From NCBI RefSeq assembly GCF_959025735.1, contig NZ_CAUFJQ010000005.1, positions 1 through 29,718 on the forward strand: a DNA stretch of 29,718 nt. The letters run 5' to 3'. Position 1 is the first letter of the stretch. Every line of letters starts with the position of its first letter. This document shows positions 15,867-23,904 of this stretch, piece by piece. Under the pieces are notes generated by a model that saw only the letters and a list, made by a program, of their open reading frames with translations, made no database searches and was not told the DNA's origin. Source of the DNA: an uncultured Streptococcus sp. GTDB taxonomy: Bacteria > Bacillota > Bacilli > Lactobacillales > Streptococcaceae. Made by a program: the position numbers and the translations under genes.

Positions 15867-16661
15867 TTATTGAAGATTCAACTTGTACTTGCTGATGTAG
15901 TGAATGGTGAAGTACATAGAAACAATCTTAATGACTTCATAAATGAGACCTGGGATGAAGTTTGGTCCAAATTCATCAATATTTCCATAAACCAATGCAT
16001 ATCCGACAGCATATGAATCTTTTAATGGATTGACTGCTGTACCGATGATACTTAACACAATACACAAGAGAAAGAAAAACAGAATAGCCTTCAATCCACG
16101 ACGATTTTGGAACAGTTGGCCAAGTGCGATTGATACATAAAATAGTAAGATTCCTGAAGCTGTGGTAAAAATCCACCAGATGATAATCCAATAAGCAATA
16201 GAATGACTAAAAGCCTCAGCGATAATACTAAATACAGGAGAGAGGTCTTGACCAATGACAGCGCCCATCACAATAATTGTGATAAAACCACTAAAAAATA
16301 GAAGGAATAGGCAGTAAAGACTCGCTACTAAAGCTCCCACAAATTTAGACAAAATGATCGCATGAGGGCTAGCTGGAAGGGTCCAGGTCAAGTAACCTTC
16401 ACGTCCGTATAAGTTGGAATAGAAACGACGAATAATAATATAGTAGTTACTAAGATAAAGACCAATGACTCCTCCAAAAATGAGAATCCCAAGAGTCCCA
16501 GTTATGATTTGCATACTATTGGTTTCCATATCCACAAAACCGTTTGTAGCACTTCCACCAATAACACCTGTAATCACTGACAAACCTAGTGCGATCAGGG
16601 TGATCAATAAATACCACTTAGCTGTCGATTTAAATTCATATTTTAATAATTTACCAAACAT
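15867..16661 (-). CDS. ABC-2 type transporter permease
   Basis: A 264-residue integral membrane protein with about six hydrophobic segments, for example LLITLIALGLSVITGVIGG near the N-terminus, IILSKFVGALVASLYCLFLLF in the middle and ILFFFLLCIVLSIIGTAV later. The N-terminal MFGKLLKYEFKSTAKWY is typical of ABC-2 permeases. It probably forms the membrane part of an exporter with the ATPase that starts 9 bp upstream. No substrate can be assigned; related pairs act in antimicrobial peptide or lipid export. It ends at a strong terminator. Confidence 0.8.
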   Translation of the reverse strand: MFGKLLKYEFKSTAKWYLLITLIALGLSVITGVIGGSATNGFVDMETNSMQIITGTLGILIFGGVIGLYLSNYYIIIRRFYSNLYGREGYLTWTLPASPHAIILSKFVGALVASLYCLFLLFFSGFITIIVMGAVIGQDLSPVFSIIAEAFSHSIAYWIIIWWIFTTASGILLFYVSIALGQLFQNRRGLKAILFFFLLCIVLSIIGTAVNPLKDSYAVGYALVYGNIDEFGPNFIPGLIYEVIKIVSMYFTIHYISKYKLNLQ

Positions 16662-16670
16662 AGGGTCCTC

Positions 16671-17378
16671 CTAATAAACACGGAATTGATCACGGAAGAT
16701 CTCATCGATTGATTTTCCGTGTTGATTGCGCAAAACAGTCGTATTTTCATGCAAGAGGATTCTTCCTTGGTTGATGAAAATCGCTTCATCCAAAACTTGC
16801 TCAATATCCGCAATCAAGTGAGTAGAAATCAAGACAGAAGAGTTTGGACGTCGGTTTTGAATAATGGTCCGCAAAATATAATCACGCGCTGCTGGGTCGA
16901 CCCCACCGATTGGTTCATCAAGGACATACAAGTCAGCTTCACGACTCATCACCAAAATCAATTGTACTTTTTCCTTGTTCCCTTTTGAAAGGCTGTTCAA
17001 TTTTTGATTTGGATGCAAATGCAAATCGTTGAGCAATTGGTAAGCTCGTTGGACATTAAAATCTGAATAAAAATCTTGGAAATAGCTAATAGCATCACTA
17101 ATTTTTATATTTTCACTCAGATAAGTCGTATCCGGCAAATAGGAAACAACTTTTTTAGAAGCTGGGGATGGTAATTGACCATGAATATAGATATTTCCAA
17201 GGCTTGGTTGCAACAAACCATTAATCAATTTAATGATGGTTGTTTTCCCGCTACCATTAGGCCCCAAAAGGCCAATAATACGGCCAGGTTGGATGTTCAA
17301 ACTAACATCCATGAGAGCAACTTCATGCCCATAATTCTTTGTCACATGGTCCAAGTAGACCAAAGGATACTGATTCAT
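16671..17378 (-). CDS. ABC transporter ATP-binding protein (export type)
   Basis: A 235-residue ATPase. Walker A is GLLGPNGSGKTTIIKLING (about residues 36-54). The signature-equivalent segment is LNSLSKGNKEKVQL, where LSKGN replaces LSGGQ, as in many ABC-2 exporters. Walker B is LYVLDEPIGGVDPAARDYIL, and the H-loop is LISTHLIADIEQ. It powers the adjacent permease. GGAG precedes the ATG. A good promoter lies 30 bp upstream. Such pairs often follow a GntR-type regulator, but none is present here. Confidence 0.88.
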   Translation of the reverse strand: MNQYPLVYLDHVTKNYGHEVALMDVSLNIQPGRIIGLLGPNGSGKTTIIKLINGLLQPSLGNIYIHGQLPSPASKKVVSYLPDTTYLSENIKISDAISYFQDFYSDFNVQRAYQLLNDLHLHPNQKLNSLSKGNKEKVQLILVMSREADLYVLDEPIGGVDPAARDYILRTIIQNRRPNSSVLISTHLIADIEQVLDEAIFINQGRILLHENTTVLRNQHGKSIDEIFRDQFRVY

Positions 17379-17407
17379 GTAAATCTCCTTTATTTTCTAT
17401 TTATGCT

Positions 17408-17436
17408 ATTATACCTTGTCCTCTTGATGATTGCAA
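17408..17436 (-). promoter_or_regulatory. Promoter of the ABC-2 export operon
   Basis: TTGCAA, 17-nt spacer and a perfect TATAAT on the minus strand, about 30 bp before the ATPase start. Confidence 0.75.
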
Positions 17437-17491
17437 CTTTATCTGAAAATTTGCTAAGAATTTGAAAATGGTTGTTCAAAAATACAGGTGT

Positions 17492-17535
17492 AAACAAATC
17501 AGAGGTTAGGGAAGCCCCTAACCTCTGATTTGTTT
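17492..17535. terminator. 20-bp perfect hairpin terminator
   Basis: AAACAAATCAGAGGTTAGGG and its exact reverse complement are separated by a 4-nt loop. Its arms end in A/T runs, so it can terminate on either strand. It serves the DUF59 gene, which ends 16 bp away. Confidence 0.85.
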
Positions 17536-17550
17536 TGATGAATAGAATTT

Positions 17551-17880
17551 TTAACTAATTCCAAGTGCAATCCGTGCATAGCGGCTCATTTTTTCAACCG
17601 TCCAAGCAGGATACCAGACCAACTTCACATCCACCGATGTCACTTCTTCTACTTCTGCTAAAACATCATGAATCTGATCTGTCAGAAGATCCGCTAATGG
17701 ACATCCCATGGTCGTTAGCGTCATATCAATAATAGTCGCTCCAGTTTCACCATCAAAATGGATCTCGTAAACAAGACCTAAATTAACAATGTCAATCCCA
17801 AGCTCAGGATCGATTACCTCTTCCAAAGCATTTAAGATTTTATTTTTAATTTCTTCAATTTGCTCAGTTGTATATGCCAT
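17551..17880 (-). CDS. DUF59 / MIP18-family metal-sulfur cluster assembly protein (SufT-like)
   Basis: A 109-residue single-domain protein. Family marks are the EEVIDPELGIDIVNLGLVY segment (DPE motif) near residue 20 and the conserved Cys in LTTMGCPLADLLTDQI near residue 58, with the C-terminal VKLVWYPAWTVEKMS. Such proteins help mature Fe-S proteins in the cytoplasm; the exact client here is unknown. It stands alone between two strong terminators (after rpoD and after itself). No clear promoter is visible in the 45 bp upstream, so its transcription may depend on read-through from rpoD. Confidence 0.85.
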   Translation of the reverse strand: MAYTTEQIEEIKNKILNALEEVIDPELGIDIVNLGLVYEIHFDGETGATIIDMTLTTMGCPLADLLTDQIHDVLAEVEEVTSVDVKLVWYPAWTVEKMSRYARIALGIS

Positions 17881-17914
17881 ATGACACTTCCTTTTTTGTT
17901 ATGTTACTCTCGAT

Positions 17915-18055
17915 AGAATTGCTTAGCTCGGGTTAAAAAGGTCCCACGGACCTTCCTCGCTTCCGAATTTCTCGGCTCGGGTTAAAAAGGGCCCCCGGAC
18001 ATTCCTCGCTTCCAAATTTTTCGGCTCGGGTTAAAAATGTCCACTGGACATTTTT
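17915..18055 (-). repeat. 49-bp tandem repeat, three copies, each with a terminator-like hairpin after rpoD
   Basis: Copies start at 17926, 17975 and 18024 (exact 49-bp period), each opening GCTCGGGTTAAAAA on the plus strand. A degraded fourth edge is at about 17915. Read on the minus strand, each has arms then TTTTTAACCCGAGC. The first-encountered copy has a 10-bp perfect stem, AAAAATGTCC/GGACATTTTT (18033-18055), that includes the rpoD stop codon. The last has GGTCC/GGACC. The middle one has arms that no longer match (GGGCCC against GGACAT). They act as stacked terminators for dnaG-rpoD. Confidence 0.85.
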
Positions 18056-19163
18056 AATCCTCAATAAAATCACGCAATGGTTTGCTTCTGCTTGGGTGGC
18101 GGAGTTTGCGGAGGGCTTTGGCTTCGATCTGACGGATCCGTTCACGGGTCACGTTGAAGACTTTACCCACATCTTCCAAGGTCCGCATTTTTCCATCATC
18201 CAAACCGAAACGTAAACGAAGGACGTTTTCTTCACGGTCTGTCAGGGTATCGAGGACTTCATCTAATTGTTCACGTAGAACCACACGAGTGGTGTAGTCT
18301 ACTGGATTTTCAATCACTTCATCTTCGATGAAATCTCCCAAATGGCTATCGTCTTCTTCCCCGATTGGCGTTTCCAAAGAAACAGGCTCTTGGGCAATCT
18401 TCAAGATTTCACGCACCTTATCAGGCGTCATATCCATGCGTTCAGCGATTTGTTCAGGCGTTGGGTCTTGTCCCAATTCTTGCAAGAGATTGCGTTGTTC
18501 ACGAACCAACTTGTTAATGGTTTCCACCATGTGAACAGGGATCCGAATGGTCCGTGCTTGGTCTGCAATAGCACGAGTGATAGCCTGACGAATCCACCAA
18601 GTAGCATAGGTAGAGAACTTGAACCCTTTGGTATAGTCAAACTTATCAACGGCCTTCATCAAGCCCATATTTCCTTCTTGGATCAAATCCAAAAATTGCA
18701 TTCCACGACCAACGTAACGTTTCGCAATGGATACAACCAAACGAAGGTTGGCTTCTGCAAGACGTTGCTTGGCTTCCAAGTCACCTTGTTCCACTAAGAT
18801 AGCCAATTCTTGTTCTTCTTCATTGGTCAAAAGAGGAACAACCCCAATTTCTTTCAAGTACATCCGTACTGGGTCGTTGACCTTGGCAGAGTTGCTTCCA
18901 AGCAATTCCTCATCTGACAATTCTGGCTCTTCTTCATTGTTCAACACACGCGCACTTGGGTTACCATCTTTATCCGTGATGGAAATTCCTGCATCTTGAA
19001 TACGTTGCAAAAGATCTTCAATCCCATCTGCATCTAGTGTGAATGGAATAACCAACTTGTCATTAATTTCATCATCTGTTGCAGTTCCACTTTTCTTGTG
19101 GCTGCGAATAAACTCTGCAATTTGAACGTCCAATGTTGTAATATCTTTTTGTTCTTTAGCCAT
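18054..19163 (-). CDS. rpoD: RNA polymerase primary sigma factor SigA (RpoD)
   Basis: A 369-residue sigma-70 group 1 factor that directs RNA polymerase to housekeeping promoters. Regions in order are a short 1.1, region 1.2 (DPVRMYLKEIGVVPLLTNEEE), region 2 with the -10 recognition and melting segment (GMQFLDLIQEGNMGLMKAVD, FSTYATWWIRQAITRAIADQ), region 3 (IPVHMVETINKL), and region 4 with the -35 helix-turn-helix (VTRERIRQIEAKALRKLR), ending PLRDFIED. It begins 2 bp after the dnaG stop, so the two are translated from one message, as in the widespread rpsU-dnaG-rpoD arrangement; here rpsU lies just beyond, under its own promoter. Confidence 0.97.
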   Translation of the reverse strand: MAKEQKDITTLDVQIAEFIRSHKKSGTATDDEINDKLVIPFTLDADGIEDLLQRIQDAGISITDKDGNPSARVLNNEEEPELSDEELLGSNSAKVNDPVRMYLKEIGVVPLLTNEEEQELAILVEQGDLEAKQRLAEANLRLVVSIAKRYVGRGMQFLDLIQEGNMGLMKAVDKFDYTKGFKFSTYATWWIRQAITRAIADQARTIRIPVHMVETINKLVREQRNLLQELGQDPTPEQIAERMDMTPDKVREILKIAQEPVSLETPIGEEDDSHLGDFIEDEVIENPVDYTTRVVLREQLDEVLDTLTDREENVLRLRFGLDDGKMRTLEDVGKVFNVTRERIRQIEAKALRKLRHPSRSKPLRDFIED

Positions 19164-19165
19164 TC

Positions 19166-20944
19166 CTACTCCATTCTTCTTTTTTGAGCGATCAAACGCT
19201 CGAGTTCCAATAAAGCTTTTTCCGCATCCCCTGTCGAGGAAGCTTCCTTCACTTTATTTCCAATTTGTTGACTTTCTTTGCGAAGAAGCTCACGATTTCG
19301 CGTTTCTTCCACTTCTTCTAATTCACCATCCGCTATCTCTTCTGGCAAATCTTCTTCTAACATCCGGTACCAGGTGTGCTGGACCCCTTCAGGTTGCTCG
19401 GACAAATCCTGAGATGTGACTTCTCCATTTTGACAGAGTAATTGGTACAAGATCTGTAACTCCGGTGTGTCAAAGACAAAATCAGGTCGCAAACGGTAAT
19501 CATTGAGCACCATTGGAAAATCTTTCATCCTACTTAATAAATGATTTTCCGCCTTGATCAAGCGCGTCATCCCACGATTAGGCAGGAGATCGACTGAAAC
19601 ATTCGACGTTTTAGCTCGCCCACCTTCTTGCGCTTCTTGCCGTTGATGCAAACGACTATTATTGACAATCTGCTCAATCTGCAAATAATCAAAGTCTGGC
19701 AATAAATCTGCCAACTTATAAATATAGGTGTTTTGCGCTGTGATGGAGCGCGTCTGGGCGATCATCGGTGCCAGCTTCTCGACAAACTCAATCTGTGCCT
19801 GTAAGTTCTCAATATACTGGGGTTTCCAGTAGTGCATCAAGAATTCAACCTTACTGATCCGCGAATTCTTCAAGAGGGAAGCTAGATCTTCTGGGGAGGT
19901 CTTTTTGAGGTACTCATCGGGATCCATCTGATCAGGGATACGGACGATCTCCAACTCCAGATCCTGCAAGACATCCAAGGCCTTAGCGGTTGCTTCAAGT
20001 CCCGCCTTATCCCCATCATAGGTCAAAATGACCTTTTTGGTAAAATGAGACAGGTGCTGGACGTGCTCTGGTGTCAAGGCTGTCCCCATAGAGGCGACTG
20101 CATTTTCAATCCCAGCTCGATAAGCCGCAATGACATCCATAAAGCCTTCCATGATATACATTTCATGTTGCTTTTTGGCGCTCGTCTTAGCTTGATCCAA
20201 ATGATAAAGTTCATAACTCTTATTAAATAGACGGGTACTTCGACTATTCTTGTACTTGGCTTGATGACTGCCATCATCCGTTAGTTTCCACAGTCTACCA
20301 GAAAAAGCAATGACACGTCCACTATCATCCGTCAAAGGAAACATAATCCGATCCTGAAAGGCATCAAAAACTGTTCCAGCATCTGAGATTGTGAATAACC
20401 CCGAATCGGTAATCACTTTCTCAGAGAACTTCTCAGAGAGATTTCGATAGAGATAATTCCCTTCTGCTGGGGCTAAGCCCAATTGAAAATGTCGGATGAC
20501 CTCATCCGTCAATCCACGTTCATGCAGATAATTTCGCGCTTCTTCTCCCATCTTTGTCGTCATCAGAATCGCCTGGTAGAACTTACTGGCTTCCTGATGA
20601 ATCTCATAAAGTTCTTGGTTGGGATTGATAGACGTTGGTTGAGCCGGCCTTGCTTGGTACTGAAGCGCAATACCCGCTTTTTCTGCTACGATCTGGACCG
20701 CATCCATAAAAGCCACTCCACGGTATTCCTCAATAAACTTAAAGACATCTCCCGAGCGACCACATCCGAAACAATGGTAAAACTGCTTGTCTTCAACGAC
20801 ATTAAAAGAAGGAGTCTTTTCACCATGAAAAGGACAGAGCCCTAAAAAATTACGGCCAGCCTTGGTCAAAGAAACAACTTCTCCAATAACTTCAACAATG
20901 TTTACACTGTTTTTAATTTCTGCAATTAGCTCTTTATCAACCAT
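19166..20944 (-). CDS. dnaG: DNA primase DnaG
   Basis: A 592-residue primase that makes RNA primers for the replisome. The N-terminal CHC2 zinc site is C37, H40, C58, C61 (CPFHGEKTPSF...FYHCFGCG). The TOPRIM core shows YIMEGFMDVIAAYRAG and ILTYDGDKAGLEA. A C-terminal helicase-binding region follows. I chose the ATG at 20944, preceded by GGAGG at 8 nt and giving the standard MVDKELIAEIKN start. The frame stays open for 29 more codons upstream, but these are A/T-rich and unlike primase. An extended -10 (TG-G-TAAAAT) lies only a few bases before the ribosome binding site, so the true promoter is unclear. Confidence 0.96.
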   Translation of the reverse strand: MVDKELIAEIKNSVNIVEVIGEVVSLTKAGRNFLGLCPFHGEKTPSFNVVEDKQFYHCFGCGRSGDVFKFIEEYRGVAFMDAVQIVAEKAGIALQYQARPAQPTSINPNQELYEIHQEASKFYQAILMTTKMGEEARNYLHERGLTDEVIRHFQLGLAPAEGNYLYRNLSEKFSEKVITDSGLFTISDAGTVFDAFQDRIMFPLTDDSGRVIAFSGRLWKLTDDGSHQAKYKNSRSTRLFNKSYELYHLDQAKTSAKKQHEMYIMEGFMDVIAAYRAGIENAVASMGTALTPEHVQHLSHFTKKVILTYDGDKAGLEATAKALDVLQDLELEIVRIPDQMDPDEYLKKTSPEDLASLLKNSRISKVEFLMHYWKPQYIENLQAQIEFVEKLAPMIAQTRSITAQNTYIYKLADLLPDFDYLQIEQIVNNSRLHQRQEAQEGGRAKTSNVSVDLLPNRGMTRLIKAENHLLSRMKDFPMVLNDYRLRPDFVFDTPELQILYQLLCQNGEVTSQDLSEQPEGVQHTWYRMLEEDLPEEIADGELEEVEETRNRELLRKESQQIGNKVKEASSTGDAEKALLELERLIAQKRRME

Positions 20945-21089
20945 AAACAGTGCCTCCATTTTACCATAGATTATCACTTTATATTTTATACTAAAAGTTA
21001 GTAAAAGTAAATTTTTTCCTACCGATTTCACACATAAAAGAAAAGATTTTCAACCTTTATCACTAATTTTAAAAAATGAGGCATATTCC

Positions 21090-21118
21090 TTGTCAGTCGA
21101 ATATTTTTCCGTTATACT
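21090..21118 (+). promoter_or_regulatory. Promoter of mscL
   Basis: TTGTCA, a 17-nt spacer and TATACT, 40 bp before the mscL ATG. Confidence 0.75.
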
Positions 21119-21158
21119 ATCATAGTAAAAAATTATTATGAAAGGACATATTTAGGAT

Positions 21159-21539
21159 ATGTTAAAAGATTTGAAAGCTTTTCTCCTTCGTGGGAATATT
21201 GTTGACCTTGCTGTAGCAGTCGTTATCGGAGCTGCATTTGGAGCTATCGTAACATCACTTGTTAACGATATCATCACTCCACTTATTTTGAAACCAGCTA
21301 TGAAAGCTGCTGGTGTTGATAAGATTGCTAATTTGTCATGGAACGGTGTTGCATACGGTAGCTTCTTGAGCGCTGTGATCAACTTCCTTGTTGTTGGTAC
21401 TGTTCTTTTCTTCGTAGTGAAAGCTGCTGAAAAAGCTCAAAACCTTGGTAAAAAAGAAGAAGCTGTCGAAGAAGAAGCTCCTGCTCCTACTCAAGAAGAG
21501 TTGCTTGCTGAAATCCGCGACTTGCTTGCAAACAAATAA
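21159..21539 (+). CDS. mscL: Large-conductance mechanosensitive channel MscL
   Basis: A 126-residue membrane protein that opens under membrane tension to release solutes during osmotic downshock. The N-terminal amphipathic helix MLKDLKAFLLRGNIVDLAVA leads into the pore helix TM1 (AVVIGAAFGAIVTSLVNDIITP). A periplasmic loop follows, then TM2 (SFLSAVINFLVVGTVLFFVV, about residues 69-88), and a charged C-terminal bundle (KKEEAVEEEAPAPTQEELLAEIRDLL). The length is normal. It is a single-gene unit with its own promoter and a perfect palindromic terminator. Confidence 0.95.
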   Translation: MLKDLKAFLLRGNIVDLAVAVVIGAAFGAIVTSLVNDIITPLILKPAMKAAGVDKIANLSWNGVAYGSFLSAVINFLVVGTVLFFVVKAAEKAQNLGKKEEAVEEEAPAPTQEELLAEIRDLLANK

Positions 21540-21553
21540 TCAGATAAAAAGAT

Positions 21554-21577
21554 CCGATCTTCTAGCTAGAAGATCGG
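21554..21577 (+). terminator. Terminator of mscL
   Basis: A perfect 24-nt palindrome, CCGATCTTCTAG / CTAGAAGATCGG, is followed by T7. Confidence 0.9.
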
Positions 21578-21610
21578 TTTTTTTGTCTTTAACGGATGAT
21601 AAAAACAAAA

Positions 21611-21628
21611 AACAGACCGAAGTCTGTT
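21611..21628 (-). terminator. Terminator of rpsU
   Basis: On the minus strand, AACAGAC and GTCTGTT flank a TTCG tetraloop, then T4GT5 follows. It lies 11 bp past the rpsU stop. Confidence 0.88.
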
Positions 21629-21639
21629 CTTTTATTCAA

Positions 21640-21816
21640 TTAGAATTTTTTACGTTTACGAGCTGCTTCTGATTTACGTTTACGTTTTACAGAAGGTTTT
21701 TCATAGAATTCACGTTTGCGTGTTTCTTGAAGAGTACCAGCTTTAGTAACCGCACGTTTGAAACGACGAAGAGCATCGTCAAGAGATTCATTCTTACGTA
21801 CTACTGTTTTTGACAT
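21640..21816 (-). CDS. rpsU: 30S ribosomal protein S21
   Basis: A 58-residue, very basic small-subunit protein that binds near the 3' end of 16S rRNA. It starts [20 protein letters not shown] and has the conserved REFYEKPS segment followed by an Arg/Lys tail ([15 protein letters not shown]). The start at 21816 has GGGAG 8 nt upstream. The frame is open 21 codons further, but those codons cover the promoter leader. It lies near dnaG-rpoD, the classical neighbourhood, but is separated by the plus-strand mscL. Confidence 0.96.
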
Positions 21817-21850
21817 ATTTTTCACTCCCTTCAAGCCTAAAATCTTAATT

Positions 21851-21879
21851 ATTTTATCACACTTTAAAGATGCTGTCAA
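21851..21879 (-). promoter_or_regulatory. Promoter of rpsU
   Basis: A consensus TTGACA, 17-nt spacer and TG-A-TAAAAT (extended -10) on the minus strand. It is the best-matched promoter in the window, as suits a ribosomal gene. Confidence 0.85.
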
Positions 21880-21936
21880 GATCTTTTGAAACTTTTCTAG
21901 CCTTCCTAGCCTTCATGCCATTTCTTTTTTCAGACT

Positions 21937-21965
21937 TTTTCATTCTTCCTATTTTATGATACAAT
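21937..21965 (+). promoter_or_regulatory. Promoter of the ferredoxin-NADP reductase gene
   Basis: TTTTCA, 17 nt, and TG-A-TACAAT (extended -10), about 30 bp before the ATG. Confidence 0.55.
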
Positions 21966-21995
21966 GGAAACATAGAAAACCCTGAAGGAGATACC

Positions 21996-22964
21996 ATGTC
22001 AGAAATTTATGATATTACGATTGTTGGGGGCGGACCAGTTGGTCTGTTTGCTGCTTTTTATGGCAATATGCGCCAAGTTAAAGTCAAACTGATTGATTCC
22101 TTACCTCAACTTGGAGGGCAACCAGCCATTCTCTATCCAGAAAAAAATATCCTCGATGTACCCGGTTTTACCAATTTAACAGGTGAAGAATTAAGCGACC
22201 GCTTGATCGAGCAAGTCAAACGATTCGATACACCGATCTTCCTCAATGAAACTGTAGAGGATATTCAAAAAGAGGGTGACCTCTTCATTATCACTACTTC
22301 TCGCCAAGTGCATCAGTCTAAAGCAGTCATCATTGCCATGGGTGGCGGTGCCTTTAAACCACGTGCTCTTGATATCGAGGGGGCTGAAGACTTCGATAAT
22401 GTCCACTACCATGTTTCAAATATCCAGCAATATGAAGGACAGCAAGTAACCGTCCTTGGTGGTGGGGACTCTGCTGTGGACTGGGCTCTTGCTTTTGACA
22501 AGATTGCTCCAACTACAATCGTTCACCGTCGGGACAACTTCCGTGCCTTGGAACATAGCGTAGAAGAACTCAAACAATCTTCTGTCAGCATCAAAACACC
22601 ATTTGTTCCTAGCCGCTTGATTGGAGAAAATGGTCATGCCACTCATCTTGAAATCACAAAAGTCAAATCCGATGAAACCGAACTTATCCCGATTGATCAC
22701 TTATTTGTCAACTATGGTTTTAAATCTTCTATCGGAAACTTGAAAGAATGGGGTGTAGAATTGCAACGCCATAAAATCAAGGTGAACCAAAAACAAGAAA
22801 CCAGCCTTCCTGGAATTTATGCCTGTGGAGACTGTTGCTTCTATGAAGGAAAGATTGATCTCATCGCTACAGGTCTGGGGGAAGCTCCAACAGCTGTAAA
22901 CAATGCCATTAACTACATCTATCCAGATAAGAAAGTCCAACCAACGCACTCAACCAGTTTATAA
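21996..22964 (+). CDS. Ferredoxin--NADP reductase, thioredoxin-reductase-like (YumC type)
   Basis: A 322-residue flavoenzyme with an FAD-binding GxGxxG (ITIVGGGPVGLFAAFYG, residues 8-24), an NAD(P)-binding GxGxxA-type loop (VTVLGGGDSAVDWALA, about residues 150-165) and the C-terminal FAD motif YACGDCCFYEGKIDLIATGLGEAPTA. The CxxC redox pair of thioredoxin reductase, normally just before the NADPH loop region, is absent. That points to the ferredoxin/flavodoxin-NADP reductase branch, passing electrons between NADPH and a small electron carrier. AAGGAG lies 5 nt before the ATG. It is a single gene ending at a shared bidirectional terminator. Confidence 0.88.
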   Translation: MSEIYDITIVGGGPVGLFAAFYGNMRQVKVKLIDSLPQLGGQPAILYPEKNILDVPGFTNLTGEELSDRLIEQVKRFDTPIFLNETVEDIQKEGDLFIITTSRQVHQSKAVIIAMGGGAFKPRALDIEGAEDFDNVHYHVSNIQQYEGQQVTVLGGGDSAVDWALAFDKIAPTTIVHRRDNFRALEHSVEELKQSSVSIKTPFVPSRLIGENGHATHLEITKVKSDETELIPIDHLFVNYGFKSSIGNLKEWGVELQRHKIKVNQKQETSLPGIYACGDCCFYEGKIDLIATGLGEAPTAVNNAINYIYPDKKVQPTHSTSL

Positions 22965-22965
22965 T

Positions 22966-22988
22966 AAAAAAGGCCTTTGGCCTTTTTT
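22966..22988. terminator. Bidirectional terminator between the reductase gene and whiA
   Basis: AAAAAAGGCC and GGCCTTTTTT flank a 3-nt loop. Both strands end in T6. The last codon region of whiA overlaps it (stop at 22987-22989). Confidence 0.9.
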
Positions 22989-23904
22989 ATTTGTCTAAAT
23001 CGTCTGCGATCTTATTGATCTTACGCAAGCGGTGATTGACGCCGCTTTTTGAAATAGGCCTTTGCAAACTATCAGCGATCTGCTGGATAGAATAATCTGG
23101 ATGGTTCATTCGAATGTAGGCAACTTCTTGCAAGTCACTTGGTAAACTCCCTAGACCGACTGTATCCACAATTTTACTGATATTATTGATGGTTTTCATA
23201 CTAGCTGTGACCGTGCGTTGGATATTGGCCATCTCGGCATTATTGGCCCGATTGAGGTCATTTCGCGTCTCTCTCATGACCTTGATGGACTCAAATTCCT
23301 GCATAGCTTCCATTGCCTCTACGACAATGAGAAAATCAATAATATCTTCCGCTCGTTGCAGATAGGTTACCACTCCTTTTTTACGCTCGATGGTTTTCGC
23401 ATCTAGTAAAAATCCTTGCATGAGAAGGGCAATTCCTTCCGCGTGGTCTGTATAAACAGAATGAATTTCCAGCTGGTACTTCCCTTTTTCAGGATCTTTT
23501 ATCGAACCACTCGACAGAAAAGCTCCTCGAAGATAAGCACGACTGGCTACTTCATCCTCTAAAACACTAGCATCAATGCCTGTCTCAATCCCAAAGAAGG
23601 CATCTGCCAAATGTAAGTCAGCTAAAATTTCTTCTACCTTTTCATCCAAGAATACTGTGTAGACACGATTCTTTTTCAAATTGGTTTTTTGGTGGTGACG
23701 AATATCCGACTTAGCTTCATAAAAATGATGCAACAACTCATAGATATGGCGAGCAATCTTGGCATTTTCTGTCGTTACCGAGAGCGTCAAGCCGCCCATT
23801 GAAATTCCGAGGCTTCCAGACATCTTGATAATGGCAGCCAACTCACTCTTTTCAAATCGCTTGAGAGACAATAATTCTTCTTTGACACGAACCGTAAAAC
23901 TCAT
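22987..23904 (-). CDS. whiA: DNA-binding protein WhiA
   Basis: A 305-residue protein with an N-terminal LAGLIDADG-like fold (MSFTVRVKEELLSLKRFEKSELAAI to about residue 200; RAYLRGAFLSSGSIKDPEKGKYQLEI is the homing-endonuclease-like core) and a C-terminal helix-turn-helix (PDYSIQQIADSLQRPISKSGVNHRLRKI). The fold lacks nuclease activity in this family. In Bacillus WhiA affects cell division and chromosome segregation, and in actinobacteria it is a sporulation regulator. Its ATG overlaps the yvcK stop by 4 bp (ATGA), so translation is coupled. It is the last gene of the rapZ-yvcK-whiA set. Confidence 0.95.
   Translation of the reverse strand: MSFTVRVKEELLSLKRFEKSELAAIIKMSGSLGISMGGLTLSVTTENAKIARHIYELLHHFYEAKSDIRHHQKTNLKKNRVYTVFLDEKVEEILADLHLADAFFGIETGIDASVLEDEVASRAYLRGAFLSSGSIKDPEKGKYQLEIHSVYTDHAEGIALLMQGFLLDAKTIERKKGVVTYLQRAEDIIDFLIVVEAMEAMQEFESIKVMRETRNDLNRANNAEMANIQRTVTASMKTINNISKIVDTVGLGSLPSDLQEVAYIRMNHPDYSIQQIADSLQRPISKSGVNHRLRKINKIADDLDK

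Noticed and set aside
17926..18055. Possible CRISPR array
   Set aside because: The units are head to tail without unique spacers, carry terminator hairpins and lie directly at the rpoD stop; no cas genes are near.
17933..18145. Short minus-strand frame across the 49-bp repeats and the rpoD 3' end
   Set aside because: It reads terminator repeats and rpoD in another frame; no ribosome binding site and no plausible protein.
20945..21031. 29-codon N-terminal extension of DnaG
   Set aside because: A/T-rich, not primase-like, and the ATG at 20944 has the proper ribosome binding site.
21996..22964. Thioredoxin reductase
   Set aside because: The CxxC redox motif is missing; the protein fits the ferredoxin-NADP reductase branch.
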